A DNA stretch of 64,000 bases. Source: Azadirachta indica (Eukaryota; Streptophyta; Magnoliopsida; Sapindales; Meliaceae). The DNA lies in contig CM040442.1 in NCBI GenBank assembly GCA_022749755.1, forward strand, positions 2,196,663-2,260,662, read 5' to 3'. This document shows positions 37,768 to 48,284 of this stretch, in pieces. The stretch's first letter is position 1, and every line of letters starts with the position of its first letter. Made by a program: the position numbers and the translations under genes. The notes beneath the pieces are model-generated. The model was not told the DNA's origin. It saw only the letters and a list, made by a program, of their open reading frames with translations, and searched no databases.

Positions 37768-40316
37768 ATGGCTTTTCATTGTCATCTTCTCATATTGTTG
37801 CAGATCATTTTGTTACTACTTCTGCCAATCAAAGCATCAGAGCTATTATGTGAAAGTACCTGTGGGTATGCCGGCATCGATTATCCCTTCGGAATAGGAG
37901 CAGGGTGCTACTATGATAAGAATTTTGAAGTAATCTGCAATAACTCTAACGGCTCTCCAAAAGCTTTTCTTAACGGCGCCAAGCTGGAAATATCCACATA
38001 CATTATGTATTCGGGGGCGCCATATATTGCCGTCAATATTTCTGTAATTTCTTTGAATAACAGTACGTCAACGAGAAATGCTAAAGGCGTTGACCTCACA
38101 GGCAGCCCATTTTCCTTTTCACGAGTGCATAATAAGTTCACTGCCATAGGTTGTAGCAACTTGGCCATGATCAATAACCTGCAGGAGAATTATAATGATT
38201 CAACCATTTTTGGTGGGTGCCTTTCTATTTGTACTTGTGATCCTACTCAATCTCAGCATGGTGGCTGCTGTGATTTCTTATGTCCACTTCCTCCAAATCT
38301 TAAGGTTTTCGACGCACATACGGCAAACAACTATTCTCAAAATATTTCACGTGAATGCACATCGCTTTTGATGGTTTACCAAGATTGGCTCTTCTCAACT
38401 TACCAAACAAATTCTAGCGTTATGAAAGACGAAGAACACATTCCTTCAATATTGGAGTGGGGAAAATACTATGGTAGTTGTATTGAAGATTTTAATTCAG
38501 ACAATACCAGCTGCAGTTTGGATGGTTACTGTTTAATACAATTAGGCTCAGGCTTTTTTTGTCGTTGCGACCAAAAAAGATCCGATTCTTTCCAAGATAT
38601 ATGTCAAGGTACAGATTTCATACTTTAATTATACGTATACTAATTTGATAAACAATACTCGCTTTTCCTCAGGTGATAGCTAGTACGCGTTTAAAAACTA
38701 TCCATGCACTTATACTTGATAGTTACTATATGGTTCTATCTGAATTACAGGTCACAATAGCTTAAACTCACCTATACCCTTAAAAAATTTTATAAAAGAC
38801 TATACCTTGATCTGATCTGCTTTTGTTTGGCTTTTATGCAGGTGTCTTGATCTGTAATACCACAAGCGGCTACGATTGCTCCAAATGTCCTCATGGTTAT
38901 CAACAGGACACTTCTTTCCCGAACAAAAATCCAGGATGCCGCTCATTAAGGACTTTTGAGTTTTTTCAGTAAAAGATCTCGAGTAAAATTTATCGTTATA
39001 GGTAAACATAATTAATCCACCTGTGACATTAAAATTTTATCCGTTGATCAATGATCTAGATCGACACTGTATTCAGTCCTTGAGTATATGGTGCAGGTAC
39101 CACTGGTGGTGGCCTTGGAATGTTGCTGATTATTGGAGCATGGTGGTTATACAAGTTCGTAAAACAAAGAAAGGAGATGAAGCAGAGACAGAAATTCTTC
39201 AGGAGAAATGGTGGCTTGTTACTGCAGCAAGAGTTGTCTTCCACTGATGGTAATATTGAGAAAACAAAGGTATTTACTTCTAAAGAATTGGAAAAGGCTA
39301 CTGATAACTTCAATATCAATCGAATATTGGGTCAAAGAGGTCAAGGCACTGTCTACAAAGGAATGTTAGTAGATGGAAAAATCGTGGCTGTGAAAAAATC
39401 GAAAGTAGTAGATGAGAGTAAAGTCGAGGAATTTATCAATGAAGTCGTAATTTTATCTCAAATTAATCATAGAAATGTGGTTAAGTTAATGGGATGTTAC
39501 TTGGAAACTGAAGTTCCTCTTTTAGTTTACGAGTTTATTCTCAATGGAAATCTCTTTGAATATATACATGATCAAAATCAAGAGTTTCCAATTACATGGG
39601 AAATGAGATTACAAATTGCTATAGAAGTTTCAAGTGCTCTATCCTATTTGCATTCAGCTGCTTCTATTCCTATTTATCATCGAGATATTAAGACCACAAA
39701 TATACTCTTGGATGATAAATATCGAGCCAAAGTTTTAGATTTCGGGACTTTGAGATCTATGGCAATTGATCAAACCCATTTGACAACTCAAGTTCATGGA
39801 ACTTTTGGCTACTTAGATCCTGAATATTTTCGATCAAGTCAATTTACAGATAAAAGTGATGTTTATAGTTTTGGAGTAGTGCTTGCTGAGCTAGTAACAG
39901 GGGAAAAACCGATTCGTCTAATTAATGTCGAAGAAGACAAAAGTTTAGCAGCATATTTTTTATCTGCGATGAAAGAAAATCGTTTGTTTGAAATCTTAGA
40001 TGCTTGAATAATGAAGGAGGGTAGGAAGGAAGAGATTATGATAGTTGCTAAACTTGCAAAAAAATGCTTGAGTCTAAATGGAAAGAAGAGACCAACAATG
40101 AAAGAAGTAGCTATCAAATTATTGGGGATCAGAGCATGGAGTGAACCTAATATTTTCCGAGAAAGTGTTGAAGAGATTAACTATGCAGAAAGTGAGGTAA
40201 ATAGTAGCAAGAATTTCAAAACTCATTCATCTTTCACTGGGTGTGAATCAATGCTAAATAGTACTGCCACTTTTTCTATGGATGTAGATCCTCTCATTTC
40301 AAACAAATGGTTATGA
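37768..40316 (+). pseudogene. WAKL receptor kinase, near-intact but frameshifted and with a premature stop
   Basis: Exon 1 (37768-38608) is fully open: signal peptide to about residue 23, CGYAGIDYPFGIGAGCYYD galacturonan-binding-type motif, many N-glycosylation sites and paired cysteines. Exon 2 (38842-39001) is 160 bases against 159 in the intact paralogue. The extra base before the K-R-S-R codons shifts the frame to TAA at 38970-38972, just before the transmembrane segment. Exon 3 (39097-40316) encodes the transmembrane and kinase: GQRGQG (second glycine replaced by Arg), [32 protein letters not shown], then TGA at 40005-40007 where paralogues have CGA. After it the C-lobe stays open to 40316. 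As drawn, the gene could still make a 323-residue soluble ectodomain. Splice sites are intact, so decay is recent. Confidence 0.88.
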
Positions 40317-40503
40317 AAAAATTGAGGTATTGTCTTCTAGACTTGTGTATTTGATTATTTTGTATTTAAGATTGAGATATTGTAATTGAGGTTTGTAATT
40401 TTTGTATTTTCAAGTAAAATTAAAAGGACATGCAATAGTTACATATTTACAGTATATTTATCTTACATACATTTTTAGACTAACTAGCCTTATTAATTAA
40501 TAC

Positions 40504-40602
40504 AAGAAATGGTTCTGTTCCTTTCAATCATTGTTAAAGAAATAGTTGTGTTCCTTTCGATTATTGTTAAAGAAATGGTTCCGTTCTTTTCAATTATTGT
40601 TA
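40504..40602. repeat. 33-bp tandem repeat, three copies
   Basis: Units at 40504-40536, 40537-40569 and 40570-40602, each starting AAGAAAT and ending ATTGTTA, with a few mismatches. Single-copy counterparts lie downstream of the other WAKL copies (near 32437, 37110), so the expansion is specific to this flank. Confidence 0.88.
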
Positions 40603-40758
40603 AATTTTTTTAATCCTCTTCCGAATTAAATTAAGATGAATTGGAATCAGACAAAGTAGACAGGAGATAAGAGCTAATCTACACGCTACAGCTAGTTAAT
40701 ATTCTTTTAATTTATTTAACTAAATAATTTAGTCTATTTAATTTATGATATATTATAA

Positions 40759-40782
40759 TATATATATATATATATATATATT
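40759..40782. repeat. AT microsatellite
   Basis: About twelve AT units in intergenic DNA. Confidence 0.9.
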
Positions 40783-40959
40783 AAGAAGAGACTTAATCAA
40801 TAATTGAGTTAGCTAAAAGATCAAAATGTTTTTGTCTGAACGGAAATTGACAGATTGAACATCATTAAAGGTTACAAGAAGTAATTTCTATCTTCAGCGA
40901 AAGTAAAATCTGTCAATTTTTTTTATCTAATTTAAGATATGATCAGCACTATATCATGA

Positions 40960-41150
40960 TCAAGGTTTTTATGGATAATGGAACTTCAATTACGCAAGAA
41001 AATCTTGAAGAGATTAATTGAGCAAAGGGAAACATATCTGGCATTAAGTATTTTGAAACTAGTTCATCTTTCAATAAATTTGTTTTAAGAATGTCAAATT
41101 TTTATTGATGGTAGATCTCTTAATTTCAAATAAATGGTGACGAAAGAAAC
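40960..41150 (+). pseudogene. WAKL C-terminal tail relic
   Basis: Encodes traces of QENLEEIN then KYFETSSSF and the ATTTCAAATAAATGGTGACG end, parallel to 33600-33815. Stops are present and there is no kinase domain. Confidence 0.62.
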
Positions 41151-42174
41151 TAAATATTTTCTTGACGCTTGAATTGGAATTGGATCATTCCGTAGGCAAA
41201 ATTGTGAGAGTTGTAGAATATGGGTATTGCTTGTAACTTGAAAAATTAATTTGCTAATCCGAAGGTTATAAATTCTTTTTGCTCTAATGTAACCATATTG
41301 TCCACTTAATTCAAGTATGTGGTATATTTAAAGGTCCAATGGCCATAAAGCTAGGACAAATTAACAATATGGTCCAAGAGTGGAATCTCGGCCTATATTA
41401 TTTTGTATGCCTCCACTAAAGGTTACATACAAACGCTCGATATTTAAGTTGACATAAAACAACCTTATTAATTATCTCTAGTTATTTTTCATTTCTAACC
41501 AAATAATTTAGAAAACTTAAAGAATTTTGAATAAAAAAAAATTTCTTTTGATTGACAGAAAAATTAAACATACCGGAAGATCCGCTAATAGTTATGAAAT
41601 ATCCTTTTATTGCTTTTAATATTCTAAATACTTAAGACTTGCTCAATCAATCTATTAATGGTATATTTAAGATTGAGGTGTTATTTTAAAGGTATAATAT
41701 TCTAAAGTCTTTAGACTTGCTCAACTGATCCTCTCGTTTCAAACAAATGGTCACAAAAAAAATTATTGTTAGAAGGCAGTGTCTTCCAAATTTTTGCATT
41801 TGATCATTTTATATTTATGATTGAGATATTATAATTGGGGTACACAATCTTTTAATTTATTTCTTCTGTCCCATTCGTTGTCATACCAAACATTTTCAAA
41901 GAAATTATAGTTTTGCTTTCTCGGGGTTTAAAAGTATTTTTATATTGATTGTTAATCGGACAACATGACACGCGGGGTGATCTAGTGTCTTGAAAAGAAT
42001 TATTAAATTAAATAAAAAGTGCGAAAAATTATGAAAGTCAAAATCACCTTTAAAATATAATAATTTAATCTAACTTGATTTGAATTAGGAAAAATAATAT
42101 TTTTAATCTATTTAATTTGTAATATATTATAAAAATATATTTACATATATATATAACTTTTTTTTAGTTATGGA
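41151..42174. other. WAKL flank repeats
   Basis: 41230-41345 matches 57985-58090; 41590-41700 matches 44870-44970 (ATATTC-x-GCTTTTA block); 41720-41860 repeats a gene-tail/3' flank; 41860-42110 is the shared downstream flank. No gene seen. Confidence 0.55.
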
Positions 42175-42935
42175 AAAGTTTATTCAATTAACCATGAAAA
42201 ACACACTTACGAATTGTTATAGAAGTTTCAAGTGCTTTATTCTCTTTACATTTAGCCGTTTTTATACTTATTTATCATTGAAATATTAAGTTTAGAAATA
42301 TATGTTTGGATGACAAATATCGAGTCAAAGTTTTAGATTTTAGGACGTCAAAATCTATGGCAATTGATCAAATCCATTTAACCATTTAAGTTTGTGAAAC
42401 TTGTGACAATTTAAATCTTAAATATTTTCGATTAAGTCAGTTTATGAATAAAAGTAATGTTTTACAATTTTGGAGTAGTACTTGTTGAGTTGTTAATAGG
42501 AGAAAAACCGATCCATTTAATCAATTCCAAAGAAGATAAAAGTTTAAAAATATATTTTTATCCGCAATAAAAGAGCATCATTCGTTTGAAATCTTAGATG
42601 CTCGATTAATAAAGGACGGTAGAAAAGATGAGATTATAACAGTAGCTAAATTTGCAAAAAAACGCATGAATCTAAATGGGAAGAAGATATCAACAATGAA
42701 AGAATTAGTGACTAAATTATTGGAGATTAAAGCATCGAATGGAGCTTTGATTGTGCAAGAAAATCTTGAAGAGATTGATTATACAAAAGGTAACATAAAT
42801 AGTAGTGGTTATTTTGAATTTAATTCATCTTCTGCTTTATCTAGATCGGTTTTTGATAGTGTTACTTGGTGTGGATTCTCTCATTTCAAACAAATGGTGA
42901 TGAAAGAAATTAAAGTATTGTTTATTATATATTGA
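42175..42935 (+). pseudogene. WAKL kinase C-lobe fragment
   Basis: Starts in the helix before the catalytic loop. The cognate of YHRDIK has become YH followed by a changed Asp codon, and DFG has become DFR. It continues through a frameshifted activation segment to an open C-terminal piece (42666-42935) and tail. There is no N-lobe, transmembrane segment or ectodomain. Many A/T substitutions indicate old decay compared with the copy at 37768. Confidence 0.82.
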
Positions 42936-44402
42936 ATTTTATTTCGTACATAAAATTGTGTTGATTACTTTGTTATATAAGTGTGCTTTTAACTCTCATA
43001 TATATTTTTACATATTTTAAATAAATTACTCTCTTTACTTTACAATTAATATCTGCCAACTACTTAATTATCTAGCTATACTCGATCATTATTAAACTAT
43101 TTTATAGTAGGTCGTCGATTAAAACGGTTTTCTAATTTCAAAACGCACTTCATATTCTAAATAGTATCCTTAATTTTTGATTTTTTGTTTTTCTGGAATC
43201 ATGTGTTCATAGGATCTATAAGTATGAGTGAATATAAACTAATATTCCATTCCAGTATCAAGTATTGGAAATATATTTTGATTAAAATATACTAATAATG
43301 AGTATTGATGAGAAGTAGATAATTCAATCTTACATTATCAAGTTAGTTTATATTATTAATTTATATACATATAAAATATTACTTAATTATAAATATTTAC
43401 AGATGGTTTTTTCTTTTTATTTTCTAATAAATTTTCTCTTGTCTCGTACCATGGTCTATATTGTATACATTGATGGTTTTATTGATTGATGTATTCTTTA
43501 AGGATGATTCTGTTAATTTAATTTTGTATAATCCTGAAAATTTAAGAAAAAAAAACAATTGTTTACTGATTATTTTATTCATTGCTATATATAGTCGGTT
43601 GTTTTAAATATAGGTTGTGTGACGTGTCCAAAACCTTGTGCAGTGAATTTTTCTGTATAACAACCACAAATACCTTAATAAGCCTTCTAATTCTTAGCAC
43701 GAACACTTATTAGGTTTTGATCTATTGGCTATCATCAAGAACGGCCACAATTAGTTTGAAGCCTTTGCCACTAATTTTTTCTCGACAAACAGTGCTTAAA
43801 ATTTTTCAGGTGTAATAGACGGGAATGGTAAAATTTTTTGAGATATTAGAACGTAGATGCTTCAGTTTTTTAAATGTTAAGTGTCCATTTATTATATATA
43901 GATCAATCTATATCTTTATTTAAGAAAATTTAAAATTCATTGACCTAAATTATAAAATATATAAATTTTATAAATTAACATATATGTAACTCCATATACG
44001 TAAATACAAAGAGTAAAAGATACAAGGAAAAAAAAAAAAAAAGAAAAGTGAAACATACATTCAAAATATTGATCAAGAAAAATTAATTATTCTTTACTAA
44101 TTGCTAGATGATTTCTTGACTATAAGTAAGGATTTCCATTAATGATAGAGAAATTTTTAAAAATCTTGATTGAAATGATTGGAGCAATTAAAGAAAAAGG
44201 CCGGCCAAGGTTGCGGTCAGTTTCGCCTGGAATCTCTGATTTATCGGTTTGCAAGACCTTCCAGTTAGGCATGCGCTTAAAAAAATGTTTACATCATCAA
44301 AGTTGAAGAAAATGGAGCAACACAAAAATTTAAACTTTAAATTTCCATTTTACAAAATAATTAAAACAAAGATAATTAATAACAGTTGAGTTCAGTGATA
44401 AT
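42936..44402. other. Intergenic, repeated WAKL surroundings
   Basis: 42960-43270 resembles the 3' flank of the intact gene (52210-52530). 43500-43680 and 44180-44260 match 57320-57480 and 57870-57950 (CCAAGGTTGCGGTCA-x-TTTGCCTG). No gene seen. Confidence 0.55.
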
Positions 44403-44865
44403 ATGGCCATATATACATATTCTGGTTTTGTTGCAGAGATCATTCTGTTCTTCTATCCAATCAAAGCATGTCAAAGACACTGTGGGGATGTGAGCATCTA
44501 TTATCCCTTCGAAATCGGAGAAGATTGCTACTTTGATAAGAGTTTTGAAGTAATTTTCGATAACTCTTCTGGGTCACCAAAACCATTTCATAAGAGCACC
44601 TATCTACAACTATTGCACTTCAATGAGCCTGCAGCCGAGAGCCCTCAAATATTCGTCTTTATCGCTTCTATAATTTCTTTGAATAGCAACAAGTCAACGA
44701 GGACGAGCAATGCTTAAGGGATTAACCTGTCAGGCTGTCCATTTTCCTTTTCACAAAGGGACAATAGGTTTACTGCAATAGGTTGTGACAACTATGCCAT
44801 GATCAACAACCTGGAGAGCAACAGTTCAACTCTTTCTGGTGGGTGCCTTTCTGTCTGTACCTGTG
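44403..44865 (+). pseudogene. WAKL exon 1 fragment
   Basis: Encodes signal-peptide-like MAIYTYSG, then SIYYPFEIGEDCYFD and SLNSNKSTRTSNA, followed by TAA at about 44715. The frame continues to the SVCTC codons at about 44863, where homology stops abruptly at a repeat also found near 41590. The second half of exon 1, exon 2 and the kinase are missing. Confidence 0.82.
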
Positions 44866-45479
44866 ATCATTATGGAATATTCTTTGGCTGCTTTTAGTAT
44901 TCCAAATACTTAAAAGATATGAACAGAAAATTAATTAAAATCATGTTTAAGATTCAGGTGTTATAATTTTAAAGGTTAGTTGTTGTGAGATGAAATCTTA
45001 AAATGTTAAATTTTAACGAGGATAGTTGATGGGTTCCGAAATTTGGCATTACTAGAATTTTTCTCTAACTTTTCTTTTCAAGTTAATAAGCAACACGACC
45101 CACAAACTAATTATTAAAGCATATAGGTTAACAAATTTAATAAAAACTCACTTCTCCTCAACGCATGTTCAATATTTTAACTATATATACATTATTATTT
45201 AACAATTAGCTGTTATTTAATATCATAGTAATTAAAACTTAAAATCACAATACTTTGATTAAAATATCTAATAAGTTATAATTATAAAAAGAGAAATTCG
45301 AATTCTGCATAAATTCTAAGATCAAGTTGTAGCCACATGTTCAAGAATTTGAAGCCACAAATTGCTAAGTTGGTTTGCAAGACTTAAACGCCCGCCATTT
45401 TTCAAGATTTTTTTAATCTAGAAGATGAAAAAAAATTAGTCTACAAATTGAAGTTTAATTCTTATTGGATGGTTAATGT
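44866..45479. other. Intergenic repeats
   Basis: 44870-44970 matches 41590-41700; 45310-45440 matches 58100-58250. No gene seen. Confidence 0.5.
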
Positions 45480-45970
45480 TGGGCTCCGATAAACGACACG
45501 ATGGCAGCGGAAGTGATTTCGTGGAGCTTACGTAAGCACGTTGGATAAATAATGGTATATATGTAAATAGTATATTAAAATAGTACTGTATGTATACGGA
45601 AGAAAATACAGAACACCAGTATTTTATATATGAAAAACCCTTTAATGTGAAGGGGAAAACCTGACACGTGATTATATACTTGTCTTCCAAGTCTTTTGTT
45701 CAAACTGTGTGAAGGCGAGCTTTTTTGTTTACAAAGCCAATCTTTGGTCAAATAGCCCTTGTGTTGGCCCATGCACGAGCCCGATACAACCCGACGCGTG
45801 AACACGTGACTTCTCTTTTGCAATTTGGCTGCGTCAATTTTACTGTGCAACCTTATTGTCCCATTCATACTAATTTTACTGCACCTACCTCCTCTTTTTT
45901 CTAATTTCCTATTGTGAGTCCTACCACTAAATGTGGTGAACCCCACAGTAGAGATATTTTTACTTTTATC
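45480..45970. repeat. Dispersed repeat with LTR-like signature
   Basis: 45633-45660 (AAACCCTTTAATGTGAAGGG) resembles 52545-52560 and, reversed, the GGGTTTTCC-type block common in plant Copia LTRs. 45690-45960 recurs at about 46840-47080 and 54740-55000 (TCAAACTGTGTGAAGG, CGTGAACACGTGACTT, CATTGTCCC, CATACTAATTT). No retrotransposon protein is encoded nearby. Confidence 0.45.
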
Positions 45971-46029
45971 CAATTTTCCGAAAATTTAGATAAATAATTC
46001 GATCTTAAAATGTCTTAAAAACTCTTTTT

Positions 46030-47450
46030 TTGGGTTTACCATATTTTGATGAAACATTGATTTCACATATAAAAAAAATTAATTTATTATTACTAAAAAG
46101 ATAAAATAAATTTTATTTATATTATAACATTTGGTGAAAATATTTAAAATTAATGATAAATTTTTTAATAATAAATTAATATTATAATTATAAAAATTAA
46201 TTTTTTTAAATACTTTAAATATGTATTGAAATTAATAAATTTAATATGTTTTTAAAACTATATTAAGGTTAATAGAGATTATTATAAAATTAAATTATTA
46301 TATGAATTTTCAAATCCCTATTCCCTAATCTAAAAACGACGTGAATCGCTTATGCTATTTTATTTTTCACTCATAATTATTCGTTGTCTATTATAAATGA
46401 CAATACTTTTCATAAATATAAATTATTTGAATGATTGTTAATGTTACGCATAATAATAGATATTTTTATGATTTTATTAACTTTTGATATTAAATTTGTG
46501 ATATTTGATATTTTGATTACAATAGTCTTCATTTCTAATAATTTTATATTTTATAAAATAATTTTATAATTTAAAGTAATTTAGATTATAAAATTATTTA
46601 TATCAATATAATAATCATTTAAAATTATTTTTAAATAAATGGTTAAAGAAAAAATAGTTATAATTTTTAAATTTAAATTATTTAAATTATAAAATTCTTT
46701 TAATCAATATAAGAATTTTAAACAATATTTTTAATAGTATGAATTTAATATGTACTTATAGTTGAATATTATTTTTTTTATATAATTCTTTGAATGAATG
46801 AGAGTGGTGTAGCGGTAATATAATTATAAATTTGTCCTTTTAAGTCTTTTGTTCAAACTGTGTGAAGGGAATTTTTTGTTTATTAGACAAAGTCTTACTT
46901 TGGTAAAATAGTCCGCGTGCACAACCCGACACGTGAACAGATGACTTCTCTTTTGCAATTTGGCTGCGTCAACTTTACTGTACACCCTCATTGTCCCGTT
47001 CATACTAATTTGATCGCACCTTCCTCTATTGTGGGTTCCACCATTAAATGTGGTGGACCTTCACAATAAAGATATCTTTGCTTTTATGTTTTTTTATTAG
47101 AAAGAATACTTATTACTCCATTTTTTTTAAGTGAATGTTTCGTTACTCTTCATATTTTTTATAATATTTTATTATTTTTTAATATTTTAAATATTTTTTT
47201 ATTTTTTTATTTTATAAATTAATTTAATTAAATAATAAAAATATTAAAATATTAAAAAAATGATAAAATAATAAATTATTTATTAAAAAAATAAGGTTAA
47301 TGGACATTTTTCCTTCCTAAAAATTTGGAGAAAGAATTCGACCTTAAAATGTCTTAAAAACTCTCTTTTCGGGTCTGCTATATTTTATGATTCTTCGTAT
47401 TACTTTTATTGATTAATAATATTGATTGATAGAATATTTATTTCATTGAC
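46030..47450. repeat. Segmental duplication, left copy (partner about 53990-55130)
   Basis: Long co-linear AT-rich match: TTTCACATATAAAAAA then AATTAATTTATTATTA, TTTGAATGAATGAGAGTGGT at 46785, the CGTGAACA block, and GAATTCGACCTTAAAATGTC at 47335 all recur in order in the partner. It sits just upstream of the intact WAKL gene, as its partner sits upstream of the stub at 57128. Confidence 0.78.
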
Positions 47451-47522
47451 TATACGTTCAACGGCTTCGAATTAATGTTGTTTCTAATCATTAGAATAGT
47501 GTGGGTATACAACTTCCAATTT
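47451..47522 (+). pseudogene. WAKL transmembrane-exon relic
   Basis: TTCGAATTAATGTTGTTTCT then GTGTGGGTATACAACTTCC aligns with the exon 3 start of the intact gene (51000-51052), encoding the [14 protein letters not shown] region. Only about 70 bases survive; similar relics lie at 55135 and 58752. Confidence 0.6.
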
Positions 47523-48109
47523 AAAAATTATTTTATAATGATCAATAATTTAAAAATAATTTAAATTCAATTATTGGTATCATTATATATTTTATTTCTT
47601 AATAATTATAAAACTATTTATCTTAATAAAATAATTTTATTTTATTGCAAAAATATTCTAAAAAGACGAATTTTTAAAAAATAAAACAAATTAATTTTTA
47701 TTAGTCAATTTGATAAAAAGACATGTGACTAGTGGGAGTTGGTGAAAAATAATATTTATGTCGATTTCTGTAATAAAATTAAAGGATAAAAAAATATCGA
47801 AATCACATTATAAAAGATAATGAAATTTTGTGAAAAGAAAAGTTATGGAAATTATTGGATATTTTTTAGTCAAAAGAAGAATGTCACGTGAAATTGTGGA
47901 AATTGGATTTTCATTAGTCAATCATAAATTTTGGTTGTGGAAATCGGATTTTAATAGGAAGAGCATGCTTAACGTGATTTGAGAATAATAAAAAATAGAA
48001 AAATATTCAATTAGAATATAAAAACATGACTAAATAAGTCTTAGTCACGTACTCTCAGGGATAGCATAGAAAAAGAGTCCAAATAAATTTGCATAAATAT
48101 ATTGATAAC
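47523..48109. repeat. WAKL 5' flank repeat, copy in front of the intact gene
   Basis: Same unit as 55200-55700, 55735-56850, 59280-60440, 60460-61640 and 63070-64000: TTTTATTAGTCAATTTGA, ACATGTAGATAGTGGGAG, GTGGAAATTGGATTTTCATT. Non-coding. Confidence 0.75.
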
Positions 48110-48284
48110 ATATCGTAAGCGTGTATCACTAACAAAGTTGTCAATTGATGTAATTTAGTATAACAGCTTATTAAAAGACTGAACAGCAAACGTTCAAGTC
48201 AACTAATTACCACTCCGTGCTAGACTTAATTTCTTGGCTATAAATAAAGATTGAAGAAAACTTAAGAATTATAGCAGTTGAGTA
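48110..48284 (+). promoter_or_regulatory. Promoter of the intact WAKL gene, 41-bp leader deletion
   Basis: Conserved W-box core on the minus strand (AGTCAA, 48197-48202) lies 42 bases before TATAAATA (48239-48246). The ATG follows only 46 bases after the start of the TATA box, against 87 in the otherwise matching copy at 57041-57128. The missing 41 bases lie between AAAACT direct repeats, so a slippage-type deletion is likely. The transcript leader should be very short. Confidence 0.7.

Noticed and set aside
45575..45973. 132-codon minus-strand frame
   Set aside because: Falls wholly within a dispersed repeat present three times in the window; the frame is not conserved among copies.
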